Part shown: positions 1-11,800 of the stretch, one piece after another
Layout of the letters: every line of letters begins with the position of its first letter
Numbering within the stretch: position 1 is the stretch's first letter
Origin: a virus
Length of the DNA: 20,017 bases
Virus record (IMG/VR): IMGVR_UViG_3300032011_001973
Span: 1 to 20,017 of that record
Reading direction: 5' to 3' (one strand)
Made by a program: the position numbers and the translations under genes
Notes under the pieces: model-generated
The model's input: the letters and a program-made list of their open reading frames with translations, nothing else
What the model was told of the DNA's origin: nothing
Database searches by the model: none

Positions 1-1
1 T

Positions 2-223
2 GAGCAGGATGCACAGTTAAGTCTGTTGGAAGCAGCAATAGCACCAACAGAGAGTTTCACACAAAATATAATGCTTCAATCACTACGAAATGTTAATAGA
101 GGTGCAGCATTAGGAGGGGAAGTAACTTACTCTCTATTTACTGCACAATATGATGTACCATATTTAGCTTATGCATATAGTGAAACTATACAGCAATCTG
201 TAAGCGGTCAAGTTGCTATATAG
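2..223 (+). CDS. C-terminal end of an unidentified phage structural protein (partial)
   Basis: The frame is open from the left edge of the window to a TAG stop at 221-223, so this is the last 73 residues of a longer gene. The first available start-like codon, a TTG at 26, has no ribosome-binding site and is probably internal. The visible part contains SLLEAAIAPTESF, a Gly/Ala-rich patch (RGAALGGEVTYSLF) and a Tyr-rich stretch (YDVPYLAYAYSET). I do not recognise the family. Its place upstream of two probable internal virion proteins and the virion RNA polymerase, on the same strand and with only a short gap, suggests a late structural or ejection gene. No membrane segment or catalytic motif is visible. 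Confidence 0.7.
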   Translation, partial: EQDAQLSLLEAAIAPTESFTQNIMLQSLRNVNRGAALGGEVTYSLFTAQYDVPYLAYAYSETIQQSVSGQVAI

Positions 224-285
224 TAATCTGTAATAGACATCTTTATTAAATCATAGTAATATTGACAAAGAATTAAGTGAAGACT

Positions 286-291
286 AAGGAG
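286..291 (+). promoter_or_regulatory. Ribosome-binding site fixing the start of the 211-residue gene
   Basis: AAGGAG lies 6 bases before the ATG at 298. This favours 298 over the in-frame GTG at 277, which lies upstream of the site and has no comparable sequence before it. Confidence 0.8.
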
Positions 292-297
292 ACAGTT

Positions 298-933
298 ATG
301 GGCCAATACGGTTATGCAGACGGTAAATCAGTTTGGGAGCAAAAAGGGGTAAGAAGATCAAATAAACCTCGATGGGATTCTGGAAGTTTTATTGGAGGCG
401 GAATACTTAGCCGTCCTGGTCCTAATGCTCTTAATTACACCCAAAAATTATCTAATAGTAAATATAACGAATGGGAAGAAAACCGTAAGAAACTTGCAGG
501 AATAACATCAGCTCAAAAAGAAAAATCTAATGTAGATCAAATGATGGAATATAATTTTAATCCAGACCCGATAGCAAATGCACATTCTAACGCCCCTTCA
601 TATGGTCCCGGAAATGAACCGGATCCTGGTGATGGTACAAATTGGTGGGATAAAGTAGGTAGTATGTTAGGTAGTGATGGAGCTCTAGGTGGAATTAAAG
701 GATGGTTAGATCTTGGAGTAAAAGGATTGAATGCTTGGTCTGGATATAAGCAAGTTGGTCTTGCTGAAGAACAGAATCAATTAGGTAGAGAAGCTTTTGG
801 TTTTCAGAAAGCTGCATGGAACAAAGATTATAATGCTAGAAAGATTGCTTATAATACTAATGCCAGAGATGTTAACGCATGGAAAGCTGCTCAAACTCCA
901 GGTGGTTATACAATGTCTGAACTAGTAGTTTAA
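298..933 (+). CDS. Probable internal virion (ejection) protein, 211 residues
   Basis: The start is set at the ATG at 298 because AAGGAG precedes it by 6 bases. The N-terminal half is polar and rich in Gly, Pro and Asn, with a flexible GPGNEPDPGDGTNWW segment near residue 110. It is followed by an amphipathic Gly-rich stretch (LGGIKGWLDLGVKGL) and a C-terminal helix rich in Gln, Asn and aromatics (LAEEQNQLGREAFGFQKAAW, then a YNARKIAYNTNARD stretch). That last pattern resembles small internal core or ejection proteins of T7-like and N4-like phages, which leave the capsid with the DNA. The family call is from recalled pattern resemblance, not a match I can verify. It is 12 bases upstream of the next gene, on the same strand, and is probably co-transcribed with it and the giant gene. 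Confidence 0.6.
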   Translation: MGQYGYADGKSVWEQKGVRRSNKPRWDSGSFIGGGILSRPGPNALNYTQKLSNSKYNEWEENRKKLAGITSAQKEKSNVDQMMEYNFNPDPIANAHSNAPSYGPGNEPDPGDGTNWWDKVGSMLGSDGALGGIKGWLDLGVKGLNAWSGYKQVGLAEEQNQLGREAFGFQKAAWNKDYNARKIAYNTNARDVNAWKAAQTPGGYTMSELVV

Positions 934-945
934 AGGAGAATAGAT

Positions 946-2895
946 ATGGCAGTCCCAACATGGAGAAGCCAAGCAGCCCCTAGTTTTGAGGCAGCTTTAG
1001 GAACTATTGCAGATTCTAATAAACAACGTGTCTTAGGCTTAGATAAAATTTCTAAAAGCATAGACGAAGGTTCTGATGCTTACGGCGATATTGTAAAGAA
1101 TGAAGCTTACAATACTCTTTCTAATATTACACCTGAACAAGGTGAATCAAGAGCTGCAGCTCGTCAAAGAACTATATCTGAGAACCCAGGTTCATTTGAT
1201 TCAAGTTTTCTAGGCGCTAAAGAGATGAATAATTTAGAAAAAACTCTTGGTGCTTTAGATGCAGGAAAGAAAGCAGTAGATGACAAATCAGCAATTATGA
1301 ATCACATACGAGATTTATCTACGCTTGAAAGCCCTGACAAGAAAATAGCAATGAATGAGTTTGCCACATTTACTCGTAATAATAATATTAAAGATACAGA
1401 CAATCTTCTTGCACCGATTGCTGATGAATTATTACAACAAACACAAGTACAAATAACTCCTGAGTTAATTAAAAAACATGGAGGAGACCCAAATAATGAA
1501 CGATCTCTTACACCTGATGTTTTAAAAAATATTCAACAAGATATTGAAACTCAAGTAACTAAAAACAATAGATGGGCAAGTCCGAAAGCGCTTAAATCAG
1601 CTTTTAAAGATATTGCTGCTAGATCTGGGTACAAGGCCATGTTTGACAGAATGGTTAAAACGGAAAGCCGTAAATCTACTGTAGATGTAGAATTAGATAA
1701 ACACGCTGGTTTAATAGCTGACTCATTATTTAAAGGTACTAATGAAGATTTAATAAATGCTCTTCAAAATGGTGCTTATTATTTATATACCAATCGAAAT
1801 GAGTTAACAGCAGAACAAGCTGAAATTATAGAACAACCTCTTATTCAAGCAATGGAAGGATTGAAGATAAATGCTTTTGATGTATATACGAGTGAAAAGG
1901 TAGGAGGAATAAAAGGTAAACAAGCTACTGTCTCATTACAAAAAAAGTTTAGAAAGGAGATGCAAAGACAGTATAAAGAAAAATTTAAATGGTTAAGCGA
2001 TGCTGTTATAGATAAAAAAATAGTTGCAGATATTGGAAATGATGATGAGTTAGGAGCTATATTTCAAACAGGAGATATGATTGCTCAGTTTAAAACTAAA
2101 GCTGAGCGAGAAGAACTGGAAGATGCTCTTAAACACAAAAAAGATGATCGTAAATTTTTATACGATATAGCAAGAACCGGTAATACATGGTCTCTTGTAG
2201 CTAAAAAACTTGAAACTAAAATAAATAAAACTCTTGAAGGATTGCCAGAAGCTAAAGATTCAAAACTAAGAGGAGACAATTTAGAAAAGCTGTATAATCA
2301 AGTAAGACTTTCTGTTCAAAAACTTAGTAAATTATTTAAAAAATCGGATGGGTCTTCTACTTTAACAGGAGATCAGAAAAATACATTTGATTTAGCTCTT
2401 TTGAAAATGTTTACTTCGCAAGGAGGAATGGATATAAATGGCAATAATTATAATCCTTTTGATAAGAGTACGTTTGGGCTAATGGGGCTAGAACCAGGTG
2501 AAGATATGTCTAAACTTACTGCAGATCAGTTATTAGAAGGCTTAAAAGAATTTCTCCCTCAACGAAGTCAAAGAACTACTGATAATAGAACACGGGATAA
2601 AGACGGAAAACTTTCAGGAGAACTTCTTGAAACTAAAATTAATGCTCTTTTGGGTAACAATAAAAAAGTAATAGAACCGACTAATGAAAAAACAGGAACG
2701 CTAGTTGGTTATATGAATAAAATATTCCCAACTCCAGAGAAAAGAAGAAAAATACAAGAGACTTTTGTAAAAGAACACGGTAGATCAATGATATGGTATG
2801 ACCCCGTAACTTATGGACCTTGGCTATTAAATAAATACAAAGGCAGCGCAGAAGAAAAAGTAATACGCAGTCTGATGCCGTGGCTAGATAAATGA
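946..2895 (+). CDS. Probable internal virion protein, 649 residues, helical
   Basis: The ATG at 946 is preceded by AAGGAG at 933-938 with a 7-base gap, so the start is well supported. The product is hydrophilic, rich in Lys, Glu, Asp and Leu, and predicted mostly helical, with no signal peptide, membrane span or enzyme motif that I can see. Position and size fit an ejection protein equivalent to the internal virion proteins upstream of the largest ejected protein in T7-like and N4-like phages. It would form part of a trans-envelope conduit or a capsid core. The function is inferred from context alone. Its TGA stop ends one base before the ATG of the giant gene, so translation of the two is probably coupled. 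A structural protein of another kind, such as a scaffold, cannot be excluded. Confidence 0.6.
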   Translation: MAVPTWRSQAAPSFEAALGTIADSNKQRVLGLDKISKSIDEGSDAYGDIVKNEAYNTLSNITPEQGESRAAARQRTISENPGSFDSSFLGAKEMNNLEKTLGALDAGKKAVDDKSAIMNHIRDLSTLESPDKKIAMNEFATFTRNNNIKDTDNLLAPIADELLQQTQVQITPELIKKHGGDPNNERSLTPDVLKNIQQDIETQVTKNNRWASPKALKSAFKDIAARSGYKAMFDRMVKTESRKSTVDVELDKHAGLIADSLFKGTNEDLINALQNGAYYLYTNRNELTAEQAEIIEQPLIQAMEGLKINAFDVYTSEKVGGIKGKQATVSLQKKFRKEMQRQYKEKFKWLSDAVIDKKIVADIGNDDELGAIFQTGDMIAQFKTKAEREELEDALKHKKDDRKFLYDIARTGNTWSLVAKKLETKINKTLEGLPEAKDSKLRGDNLEKLYNQVRLSVQKLSKLFKKSDGSSTLTGDQKNTFDLALLKMFTSQGGMDINGNNYNPFDKSTFGLMGLEPGEDMSKLTADQLLEGLKEFLPQRSQRTTDNRTRDKDGKLSGELLETKINALLGNNKKVIEPTNEKTGTLVGYMNKIFPTPEKRRKIQETFVKEHGRSMIWYDPVTYGPWLLNKYKGSAEEKVIRSLMPWLDK

Positions 2896-2896
2896 T

Positions 2897-5800
2897 ATGG
2901 GAAAGTTCGATAGTATTAAACAGGATTTACGTGGAGATACTGCCACAGTAAATCCTAATTCAACTTCCTTAACTAATCGTTTACTAGAAAGCAAAGCTAG
3001 AATTCGAGATGAGAAAGTAGCTCGAGCTCAGGAAGTATTTGGCCATAAAAACACTGCTCCAATAGCTGAACAAAAAGCCTACATAAAATCTCCAAATAAT
3101 ATTGCTCCAGCTACTGCACCAATAAATATTTCTGAAGATTTTATAGGACAAACAGATACCCGCCGTCAATTAGAAATTCCGCAGAATCAAGAAGATCTAC
3201 CTATAGAAGCACCTATCCTCGATAAACCAGAAGAAGACCTAGCCCCAGCTGATCTACAAATAGATTTAGATAATGCCGCGATTAAACATGGACTTCCTAA
3301 AGGATTATTTACAGCATTAGCTAAACAGGAATCTAATTTTGATAATACAGCTATTTCACAAACAGGAGTTCAGGGTGTACTACAAGTAACTAAAAAAACT
3401 GGTAAAGAGATGTTTGAAGGTACTGGCGTTGAATTTGATGTTACTAATCAAGACCATCAAATAGAAGCTGGGGCTAAATATTTAGCTAAACATATTAAAG
3501 GTTGGAAAGCCAAAGGATTTAGTGAACAGCAGTCTCAGCATTTAGCTACCGCTTCATATAATACTGGATTTGGCCGTGTATCTAACGCTATAGCTGCAAC
3601 GGGGAAAAAACATCCTAATATGCAGGAAATAGAAGATGCTGGTATTGAGTTATTTAAGCAACGTTGGGATACAAGAGATGCTAGTTCAGATAAAGAAAAA
3701 CCTTCTGGAAAAAGAAGAACTACTAAAAAACAATCAGCTCTTAATAGTTTTAAAGAAGGAATGGGGCATTGGAAGAAGATACATTATCAAGATGGAGAAC
3801 TTAAAGACTATACTACTACTGACGTTCCTACCGCTGGAGTTCCTCCTATAGAGATTCCTCCTGCTAAACCAACAGAGGTTGTTACCGCCGGAGGTAAACC
3901 TCCTGTTATGCCTATAAAAGAGGCGAGGCAAGATTTAGATCAACTACAGCAGGAATTTAAAGATTTGGAAGAGGATAAGGCACGACAAGAATCCGAAGCC
4001 AAAGTATTAGCTCAACGAGCAGAGTATCAAAAAGCAGCAGAAGAAAGGAGCAAACCATCTTTATCTCCATCTGATATTACTACGCCAGGAGGTATTGCTA
4101 AAGCAATACAACAAGGAGACACAGAAGTTCTTAAAGATAAAGTCCAAAAGAAAGTACCTATTGATAGTCTTAGTGGTAAAGGAGACTTTGCACCTGGCAG
4201 TACTGCCACAGTAGGTAGACAATATTTAGATGCTAATCTTGATAGTGTAATGGATAACGTTCCAAGACCTGCACCTATATATGAATCTACAGAGGAACCA
4301 GTCAAAGAAACGGAATCTATACCTGAACTTGTCGAAGAATCTCCTAAAGTAGAAGCAGAAAAACCTGAAGTTAAACAATTTAGAGAAGACCCTATTGTAG
4401 ATAAAATTGAGCCCTCTCCTCCAGCTCCTGTTAAAAGTGGTGACTATGACAATGATGAAACACCGCCTAAACTTGTTGAAAAACCTTCCAAACTTGAGCC
4501 TATACCTAAAGATGTTATTCCATCTGGTACAGGAGCATTAGGTTTACTTGATACTGACCCGGCTATAAAAAAAGCAGCTAAAGAATTAACTGCATTAACT
4601 CCGTTAGAAAATACTAGCCCAGTTGTAGAACGTTATGGCACTGCAAGTAAACATGAAGATGGAACATGGTCAGTTTTAACTCGTGAGGGAGTTCCAATCA
4701 GTGGGTTGAGTGAAATATACGCTAAAGCATTTCATGATTACAATTTAGCTAATTGGGAAGCAAATCCAGATGCCCCTCAAGATGGTTCTGCTAAAGAGTA
4801 TTTTAATAGAACTATGGCAGGTTTGGCGTTTCCTGCTAAATTACTTGCTAGTGCTTTTGCCAGGAATGAAAAAGATTTAGCCAATATTTCAGAAATGGCT
4901 GAAAGTTACGAAAAATATTTTCCAGTAAATAGAAAACATGCAGCTGGGGCTGTTACTGCTCTTAAACTTATTGCCGAAAAAGAAGGTACTACAAATGCTT
5001 TAAAATACGCATTCGATAATATGGGTATTTTTATGGAGCAAGGATTTGACAGTATTGGATTTACTATAGCGTTAGCTGTAGGAAACGTACCTGTACAAAT
5101 AGGTATGTTGACTAGTTTATCTTTAGGTAAATCCAGAACAATGAAACAAGAGTGGATAAAAGCCAACCCAGGTCTAGAGTTAACTCCAGAAATAGAAAGA
5201 AGAATCGAGATATCTTCAGCTTTTAGTATGTTAGCTGAAAAAGTCAGTGTTTCTTACATGAAAGGAGTATTAACTGGAAAACCGTTAATTAATAATCCAA
5301 TTGAATGGATGAATAAAGTTGGGGCTTCAATTAATAAAAGCCTAAATGCAAATCTTGGTGCTAAAGCAGCTAATCTTTTGTTAGTTAAACCTGTTACAAA
5401 ATTTGTTCTTCCTGCAGCAGGTGAAGGCGTACAAGAAACTATGAGTAGGTTCGCCGAGAAATATGGCGAGACTGGAGAGAAATTAGGTAAAGGTGAAGTT
5501 GTTGAATCTTTTGTTGGAGGAGCTCTTGCAGGACCTACAATACAAGCTACAGTAGCTGCAACTTTATTAAGCAAGGCTGTAATAGATAAAGCTTTAGAAC
5601 CGTCTAAAGCAACTAAGAATAAAGAATTTCTAGAAGATAGTTTAACTGCCCACAATTTAAAATTAAATCAAATTTCTGCAGAGGAACGTATAAGTGATCT
5701 TGACAGACAAATAGCAGATCTGTCTGTAGAAGTTGTTGATGTTCCTGGTGGCGTTGATAGCGCTAATAAACGTTTTGAGGAAATCTATAATGATCTTAGA

Positions 5801-8800
5801 TCTAGAGAAGATGGGATTAGATCTAAAGATGCAATAGCAGAAGCCAAAGTAATTTTAGCTAACGAGCTTAATCACTTAAAAGGAGAACGAGAACAATTAG
5901 CTAAAGACACAATGTCTTTAAAAATTAAAGACGACCCTTCATTGAGTCAGGATACTAACAATAAATTAGTTGTAGTAAACAAACAAATAGCAGATTTAAA
6001 AAAATCTGAGACTAAAGATCCTGAAGCATTAGCTAAACTTGAACAAACTAAAAAAACTTTAGAAGAAAAATTAGAAACTAAACTGAATAAACAACAACTA
6101 GAATATGTTAGAAAACAGCTAGTAGAACAAAAAGCTAGAATTGAAAGAGCTTTAGGAGGAGATCTTAAAGATACAAAGACAGCTGCTAGTACTATGACTG
6201 AAGGAAAAGGTACTAAATTAGCTGCTGGTGAGGAGGCTGTTTTATTAAAAGAGATAGAAGTAATAGCAAAAGCTGAAGATCCTGGAATGGCTCCTATAGA
6301 AACTGGAGAAGATCTTAGTTTAGATGTAGAAAACGATTATGTTCCTGAAGAAGACAGTGGTTTAGAACGTGTTCAAGAAACTAAAGACGGAAAAGTAATT
6401 AGTAATATTATTCAATTAAAAAAAGAACCTAAAGAATGGTTAGATAAAGAAGGCAGAAGATTAACAGAAAAAGATTTTAAAGATCCTGTTGCATATCAAA
6501 AATTTCTTAACGAAACTAAACAATTCGATGCTAATAAGAAAAAAGGCTTAAATAAACTTGCTGAATTACGCCAAGCTCAATTTGCTGAACTAACTCCTGA
6601 AGATGTAAATCCTTTTAGGCAGCAATTACTAGTAAAGAAATTAGCTGATATCTCTAAACGAGATTTAAATGAAGAACAAAAAACGGTCTTTCGTAATAAA
6701 GTAGCAGATCTTAAAACTGAAGGAATCCTGCCATCTGATGGCGCTAAGAAAGATTCTCAAGCGGATAAATTATTCTCAGGGCCCGATGCATTTGTTGATG
6801 CCCAAAACGCAACTACAGAGCAGATTAAAGCAGTACTTAATGATCCTGATACAGATGCTGATACTAAAGAACATTTTAGAGAAATAGCAAAAGCTAACAG
6901 AGATAAAAAAACATTAGAAAAAGAACTTGAGCGTAAAGAATTTGCAGATGTACATGAAGAAATTGTTAGTGGAGAAAGTAAGAGATTTAAAGGTCTACAT
7001 GCATACCGTGATGAAATTCTAGAAATACTTAAAAATCCAAAAAAGAGAGCAGAGAGATTAGTACAACAACAGTTTGATACTGCATTCGCTGCAATGCAAA
7101 CTCATGCAACTAATCTTAATAATAAGCTTACTGCATTTAAACTAGCATATGACAATGCCTTAACTAAAGACCTTGAAGCAGGTAAGTTATGGGCTGTATC
7201 TGGAGTTATAGATCCTGAAGCTAAGAAGACTAATCCTAATACGCGAAAAATGCAGTACACCGTTTCTAAGATGACTAGAACGGATTTTAATAAAGAAGTG
7301 GAAGAAAGACGAGGAGCTGGAGGGATTAGTTTTCTTACTGAAATTAGTTCAACTAAACAAACCGATACAGACTTAAATTCTCAGAATTTAATTAATGTAC
7401 TTCAACAAGAAGTTAATTTAGGTAGCAGTGCATTAAAATCTATTGAAACATATGATAAAAGTTCTATTGCTAAAAATGAACAAAGAAAAGCACAGAAAGG
7501 TGTATTAGATTCTCAGTTTCTTAGTGCACTTGATGAAATAGAAACAGAAATTGGTGCACCACCAGTTACGCCAATATCTGATGAAACAATAGATAGCCTT
7601 AAGGATCCTCAAAAGAAAGATAAAGAACCTACTGTTACGCCAACTGCTGAACAAAAAGCTAGTACTGATAACATAGCAGAAATTAAAGCAAAACTTGAAG
7701 AAGCAAAAGCTAAATTGGCTGCTGCAGAAGACGCCAAGAAAAATACATTAGGGAGTGCACCAGATGCTGAAATTAATAGGCTTGCAGAAGAAGTCAAGAA
7801 ACTTGAAAAACAACTTGCAGACGCAGAAGCCGCTAAGCAATCTGCAAAAGGTAAGGAATCTGAAGGAGCAGATCCATTATCTGGTGAAGCTTCTAAAGAT
7901 GCTAAATCATCTACTGACTCTGCTGAGCAAGGTGCTGACACGACAGGAGAGACCGGAGAAGGAGCTAAAACTAAAGCAGGTAAAGTACAAGATTTTATAA
8001 CAAGTGCTGTTAAAAAATACTGGCCTGTAATTACTTCAATTGCTAAAGGTAACAAAGAAAAAGTACTGGGAATGTTCGGCGCTTTCTTTACTGATTTAGT
8101 TCAAATTGGTGAGATAGATGACATACAAAATCTCCCTGGCTTACATACTCTTAAAGATACAGACTTTATATGGACTGATGAAGATATAGAAGCAGGAAGA
8201 ATAAGAAAACCTCAAAAATTAGTTGGTACATTTAGTTGGGAAAAACTTAAAGATGCTCTTATAGATTTAGGCGTAGATAAAACTACCGCTAAATATGTAG
8301 CTACAAAATATAAAGTATTTAGAGAAAGATACGAAAATATAGCATGGACAGGAAAAGACTTAAAAGTAGGGCAAGAAGTACGTATTCAAGGTGATGCAAA
8401 TACATACACAATAACATCCATCACTGAAGGAAAAGCTTCGCTCAAGGGCATGGCGGAGCCAATGCCCGTAGAGCGATTGTTTGACGCACGAAATTACGCT
8501 TTAAGAGAACCTTTATCTCTTCTATTACGTAACGATGAGAATGATAAAACTAATTCAGTAGGGAAACTACCAGATCAAATACTGTTAGGTATGTATCTTT
8601 CAGTACTGTCATTTAAAATTAGGAACCCAACTAATAATAGATTTACTTCTGAGTGGCAAAAGAAACAATTCTTATATAGTGGTAAAGAAGATCTTAAACC
8701 AGATGATGAAAGGGAATTAGTAGGTCTAGGCTATAGCTTTAATGACACAGCTGATAGTTTTGGAAAAGATACTGCAGCTATGCTAAGAATGTCAGCTAAA

Positions 8801-11800
8801 CAAATAGCTGAGGATCATCCTACGTTAACCCAAGCAAGTGCTGATCTATATTACTCAAGACTACTTCCTGCTCTAGGAATGATGGCTATAGATATAGCCG
8901 CAGGTACAGATTCTGGAGCTTGGTTTACTATAGAAAACAAAGAATGGAAATTTGACGAGTACAAATCCCAACGAAATTATAATAATACTGGTGACGGTAA
9001 AAATTATAGACATATTAAATTTCCAGAAACTACAGATCAAAACGGTAACATTAAAACTCCTTTAATGTCTACCGAAGGTAAATCTGCATTTGAAAATATA
9101 ATAGATCAACTCGGTATTGAAACAGAACAGTATGGAGAAGTTCTTAGAGAACCTATAGACGTTTCGACTCGTATTAAAAGATCTCTTAAGAAAGTACCTC
9201 GCAAAGTAATAAAAGCTCTTAAAAAGTTACACAATGCTAAATGGAATGTCTCAGAAACTTTGGAGTCAGTAGCTATATTAAATGAAGGCCATAGAGGTAT
9301 TTTAAACCGACTTATGGGCGTACTTCCTACGGAAGGAGCTAAAGTTAAAATTGTCTCTGAGACTCCAAATGCTAAAAAATACGCTAGAGATAATCCTAAT
9401 ACTGCAGTTTATGTAATGCGAGTTAAAGAAAAAGAAGATATCCCGCATGTAAAACCTGAAGAACATTTTGGCAATCCTTGGTCAGCTGAAGGATACACAG
9501 GTCTTGACTTTAAAACTAATAGTATACCAGAAGCTGTTAATAATTATAGAGAGTGGTTAGCAGGTAGAGCCCATCAAGGTGTAGAGCCTAAACGTAGAGA
9601 ATGGATTCGTAAAAAAATTAATGAAGGATTTCTTAATAATAAAGAATTAGTCTATTTTAAATCTGGGTATAAAAGTCATGCAGATGTACTAGCAGAATTT
9701 GTACCAGCAGATATGCATCAACGTCAGAGAGATAAAAATGAAGCTGCCAATAGAGATAAAAATAACGATCTAGACGCTATATTAGAAGCCGATAAAGAAG
9801 GTAAATTAAAAGATTTTTACTTTGGTTATGAACTACAAGGACACCACAGAGTTCTTCAGCAAGGAAAAATAAACCCTCAGCACAGTAAGGTTACTAGATT
9901 TTTATTACAGTCTTGGGGAGCACAAACTTATAACAAAGATAACTTGTGGAAATTTAAATTAGCTGTTGTTCAAAATTTTGGCTTAGACGTTGATAAAAAC
10001 AACATGGCCTATGCTGAAACTGAATTCGATCACATTATCAATAATGGCAATGTGCAAGAAGCTGTAAAAGCTATGCAAGTTCTTAAGGAAGATAAAAACA
10101 ATAAAGAGGCTGCTAATAAATTAGCAGAAGCACTATCAGAAATTAAGAGTACTAAAGAGTACAAGGATGTAAACATACAGCTAGTAACAGCTATTACTGC
10201 ATTAACTAATTACATGCCTTCTGGAAACCCTCTTAGTCTAAAGACCGAATTTAAATCTGACATAGTAATGGAGATTGATGGGATTACTAATGGGTTTGCT
10301 ATGAACCTTTTACAATTTCCAATGTTTAAAGATGAGCAATTAAAGAAACATTTAAACCAAGTAGGTAATTGGTTTGATGTTAGATCATTACATGATCCGT
10401 CTAAACCTGACGTGTATATGAATTTAATTGAACATATTAAAGTTGGAGCAACAAATGATACAGCACTTAGTTGGTATATAGAGAATTCGTGGAAAAATGA
10501 TTTTATTAAAGAAGCTGGAGAATATACAAAAGGAACTAAAAGAAAGCCATTAACTCCAAAACAACAAAAAGAAAATGACGCAACAATAAAAGCTTATGAA
10601 GCTTTGTATGGTAATAGGAGTAAAGCATTAGAAGATTTAGCTCCAGATATGCACCTTTACGATAAAGGTATGCGTAAAACTGTTAAATATCCTTTCATGA
10701 TTTACATGTATGGAGGAGGAACTAAGAGTATTGCTCAAGGAGTTGCATCGGATATCGTTGATAGTCTCTATGAACAAGCTACTGATTTGCATAATATGCA
10801 CCAAGATATGCAAAATAACCGGTTATCTCCAGAAGCAAGAAAACATTTACATGCATTGGGCATGAAAACTACTAAAGAATTTGCAGATAGTATAGATAAA
10901 TTTGTAGATAATTTAGATAAATTAGGCGCATTTGAAGGTAATAAATCTCCATCTAAAGAAGAATATAGACAGTTACTATTAGATGGCAAAGCATTAGATG
11001 TAGATAAGAGCGGAAAGGCATTATACAGCTTTAACGACTCAGAGCTAGTTAAAGTAATTGGTAGAACAGTAGAGCCTAGATTTGAGCATGGTTTAAATTC
11101 TATGCTAGGAGATACTAAAAATGCTAGAAGTAGTGTAATTAAGATGGGGCAAATGATGCATCGGATGTTTATGCTCCGTTATGAAAGAGCTTACAAAAAT
11201 AAATTAAAACAGGTAAACGAAGAATACAAAGCTAAGCTCAGTGATGAGGACAAACGTAATTTTGTTGAAGTAGATCGATTAACTGACCAACAAGTACAAC
11301 AAATGATATCTGGAGTTAATGCAGAATTATCAGAGGTTATTCCTCAAGCTGCAGGGCCTCTAGCTCAGATGCTTAAAAATAAAAAAGGAGAAGAATACAC
11401 AGATGGTGCTCTTGATTTAAGTTCTATAGAAACAGTCCGAACTGAAGATAAAACTCAAGATCCTAATGAGCCTTGGAATACTGAAAAATTAGAGATTAGA
11501 AGTGATAAAATTGAAAATAAAATAAAACAAGAAGATGGTACTCAGTTTAATAGAGACATCATGGCTAAACAATTACAATTTGTTGAGTCAGGAGTAAGTG
11601 TATTAATTCGCCAGATTCAGAATATGGATTCTGTAATCTTAACTCAGACATTTGGTGGAGGAAATGGTAAAGGAGATCCTAGAATTAATGTAGGATTCAC
11701 TAGTAATGCATGGCAAGGAGATGGCAATGTTCTACCACTACATGATGCATTTATGGCTAGTCCAGAACAACTATCTAGGATATCTGAGATCTACGGAAAA

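Noticed and set aside
262-290. TTGACA at 262-267 as a -35 box for a promoter before the 211-residue gene
   Set aside because: The sequence 17 bases later (TAAGGA) is a poor -10 and coincides with the ribosome-binding site, leaving almost no room for a transcript start.
277-297. GTG at 277 as the start of the small internal protein
   Set aside because: The only ribosome-binding site (286-291) lies downstream of it and is correctly spaced for the ATG at 298.
4195-4208. Perfect palindrome TGGCAGTACTGCCA
   Set aside because: A 14-base palindrome is expected about once in 20 kb, and there is no matching context such as a T-run, intergenic position or repeat.
2938-4213. 13-base repeat TACTGCCACAGTA at 2938 and 4201
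   Set aside because: A few 13-base matches are expected by chance in 20 kb, and both copies encode ordinary sequence in the same frame.
5254-5655. 133-codon minus-strand frame under the giant gene
   Set aside because: A shadow frame inside a continuous coding region with no start signal and no neighbours on that strand.
7609-8055. 148-codon minus-strand frame opposite the coiled coil
   Set aside because: It is the shadow of a biased Ala/Glu/Lys coding region, gives a low-complexity Ser/Ala/Leu product and has no support from gene layout.
9323-9335. CTTCC-TAC-GGAAG (and GCCAT-CTG-ATGGC at 6730-6742) as N4-type promoter hairpins
   Set aside because: Five-pair, three-base-loop hairpins are expected about 20 times in a sequence this size, and both lie within coding sequence with no gene start suitably placed.
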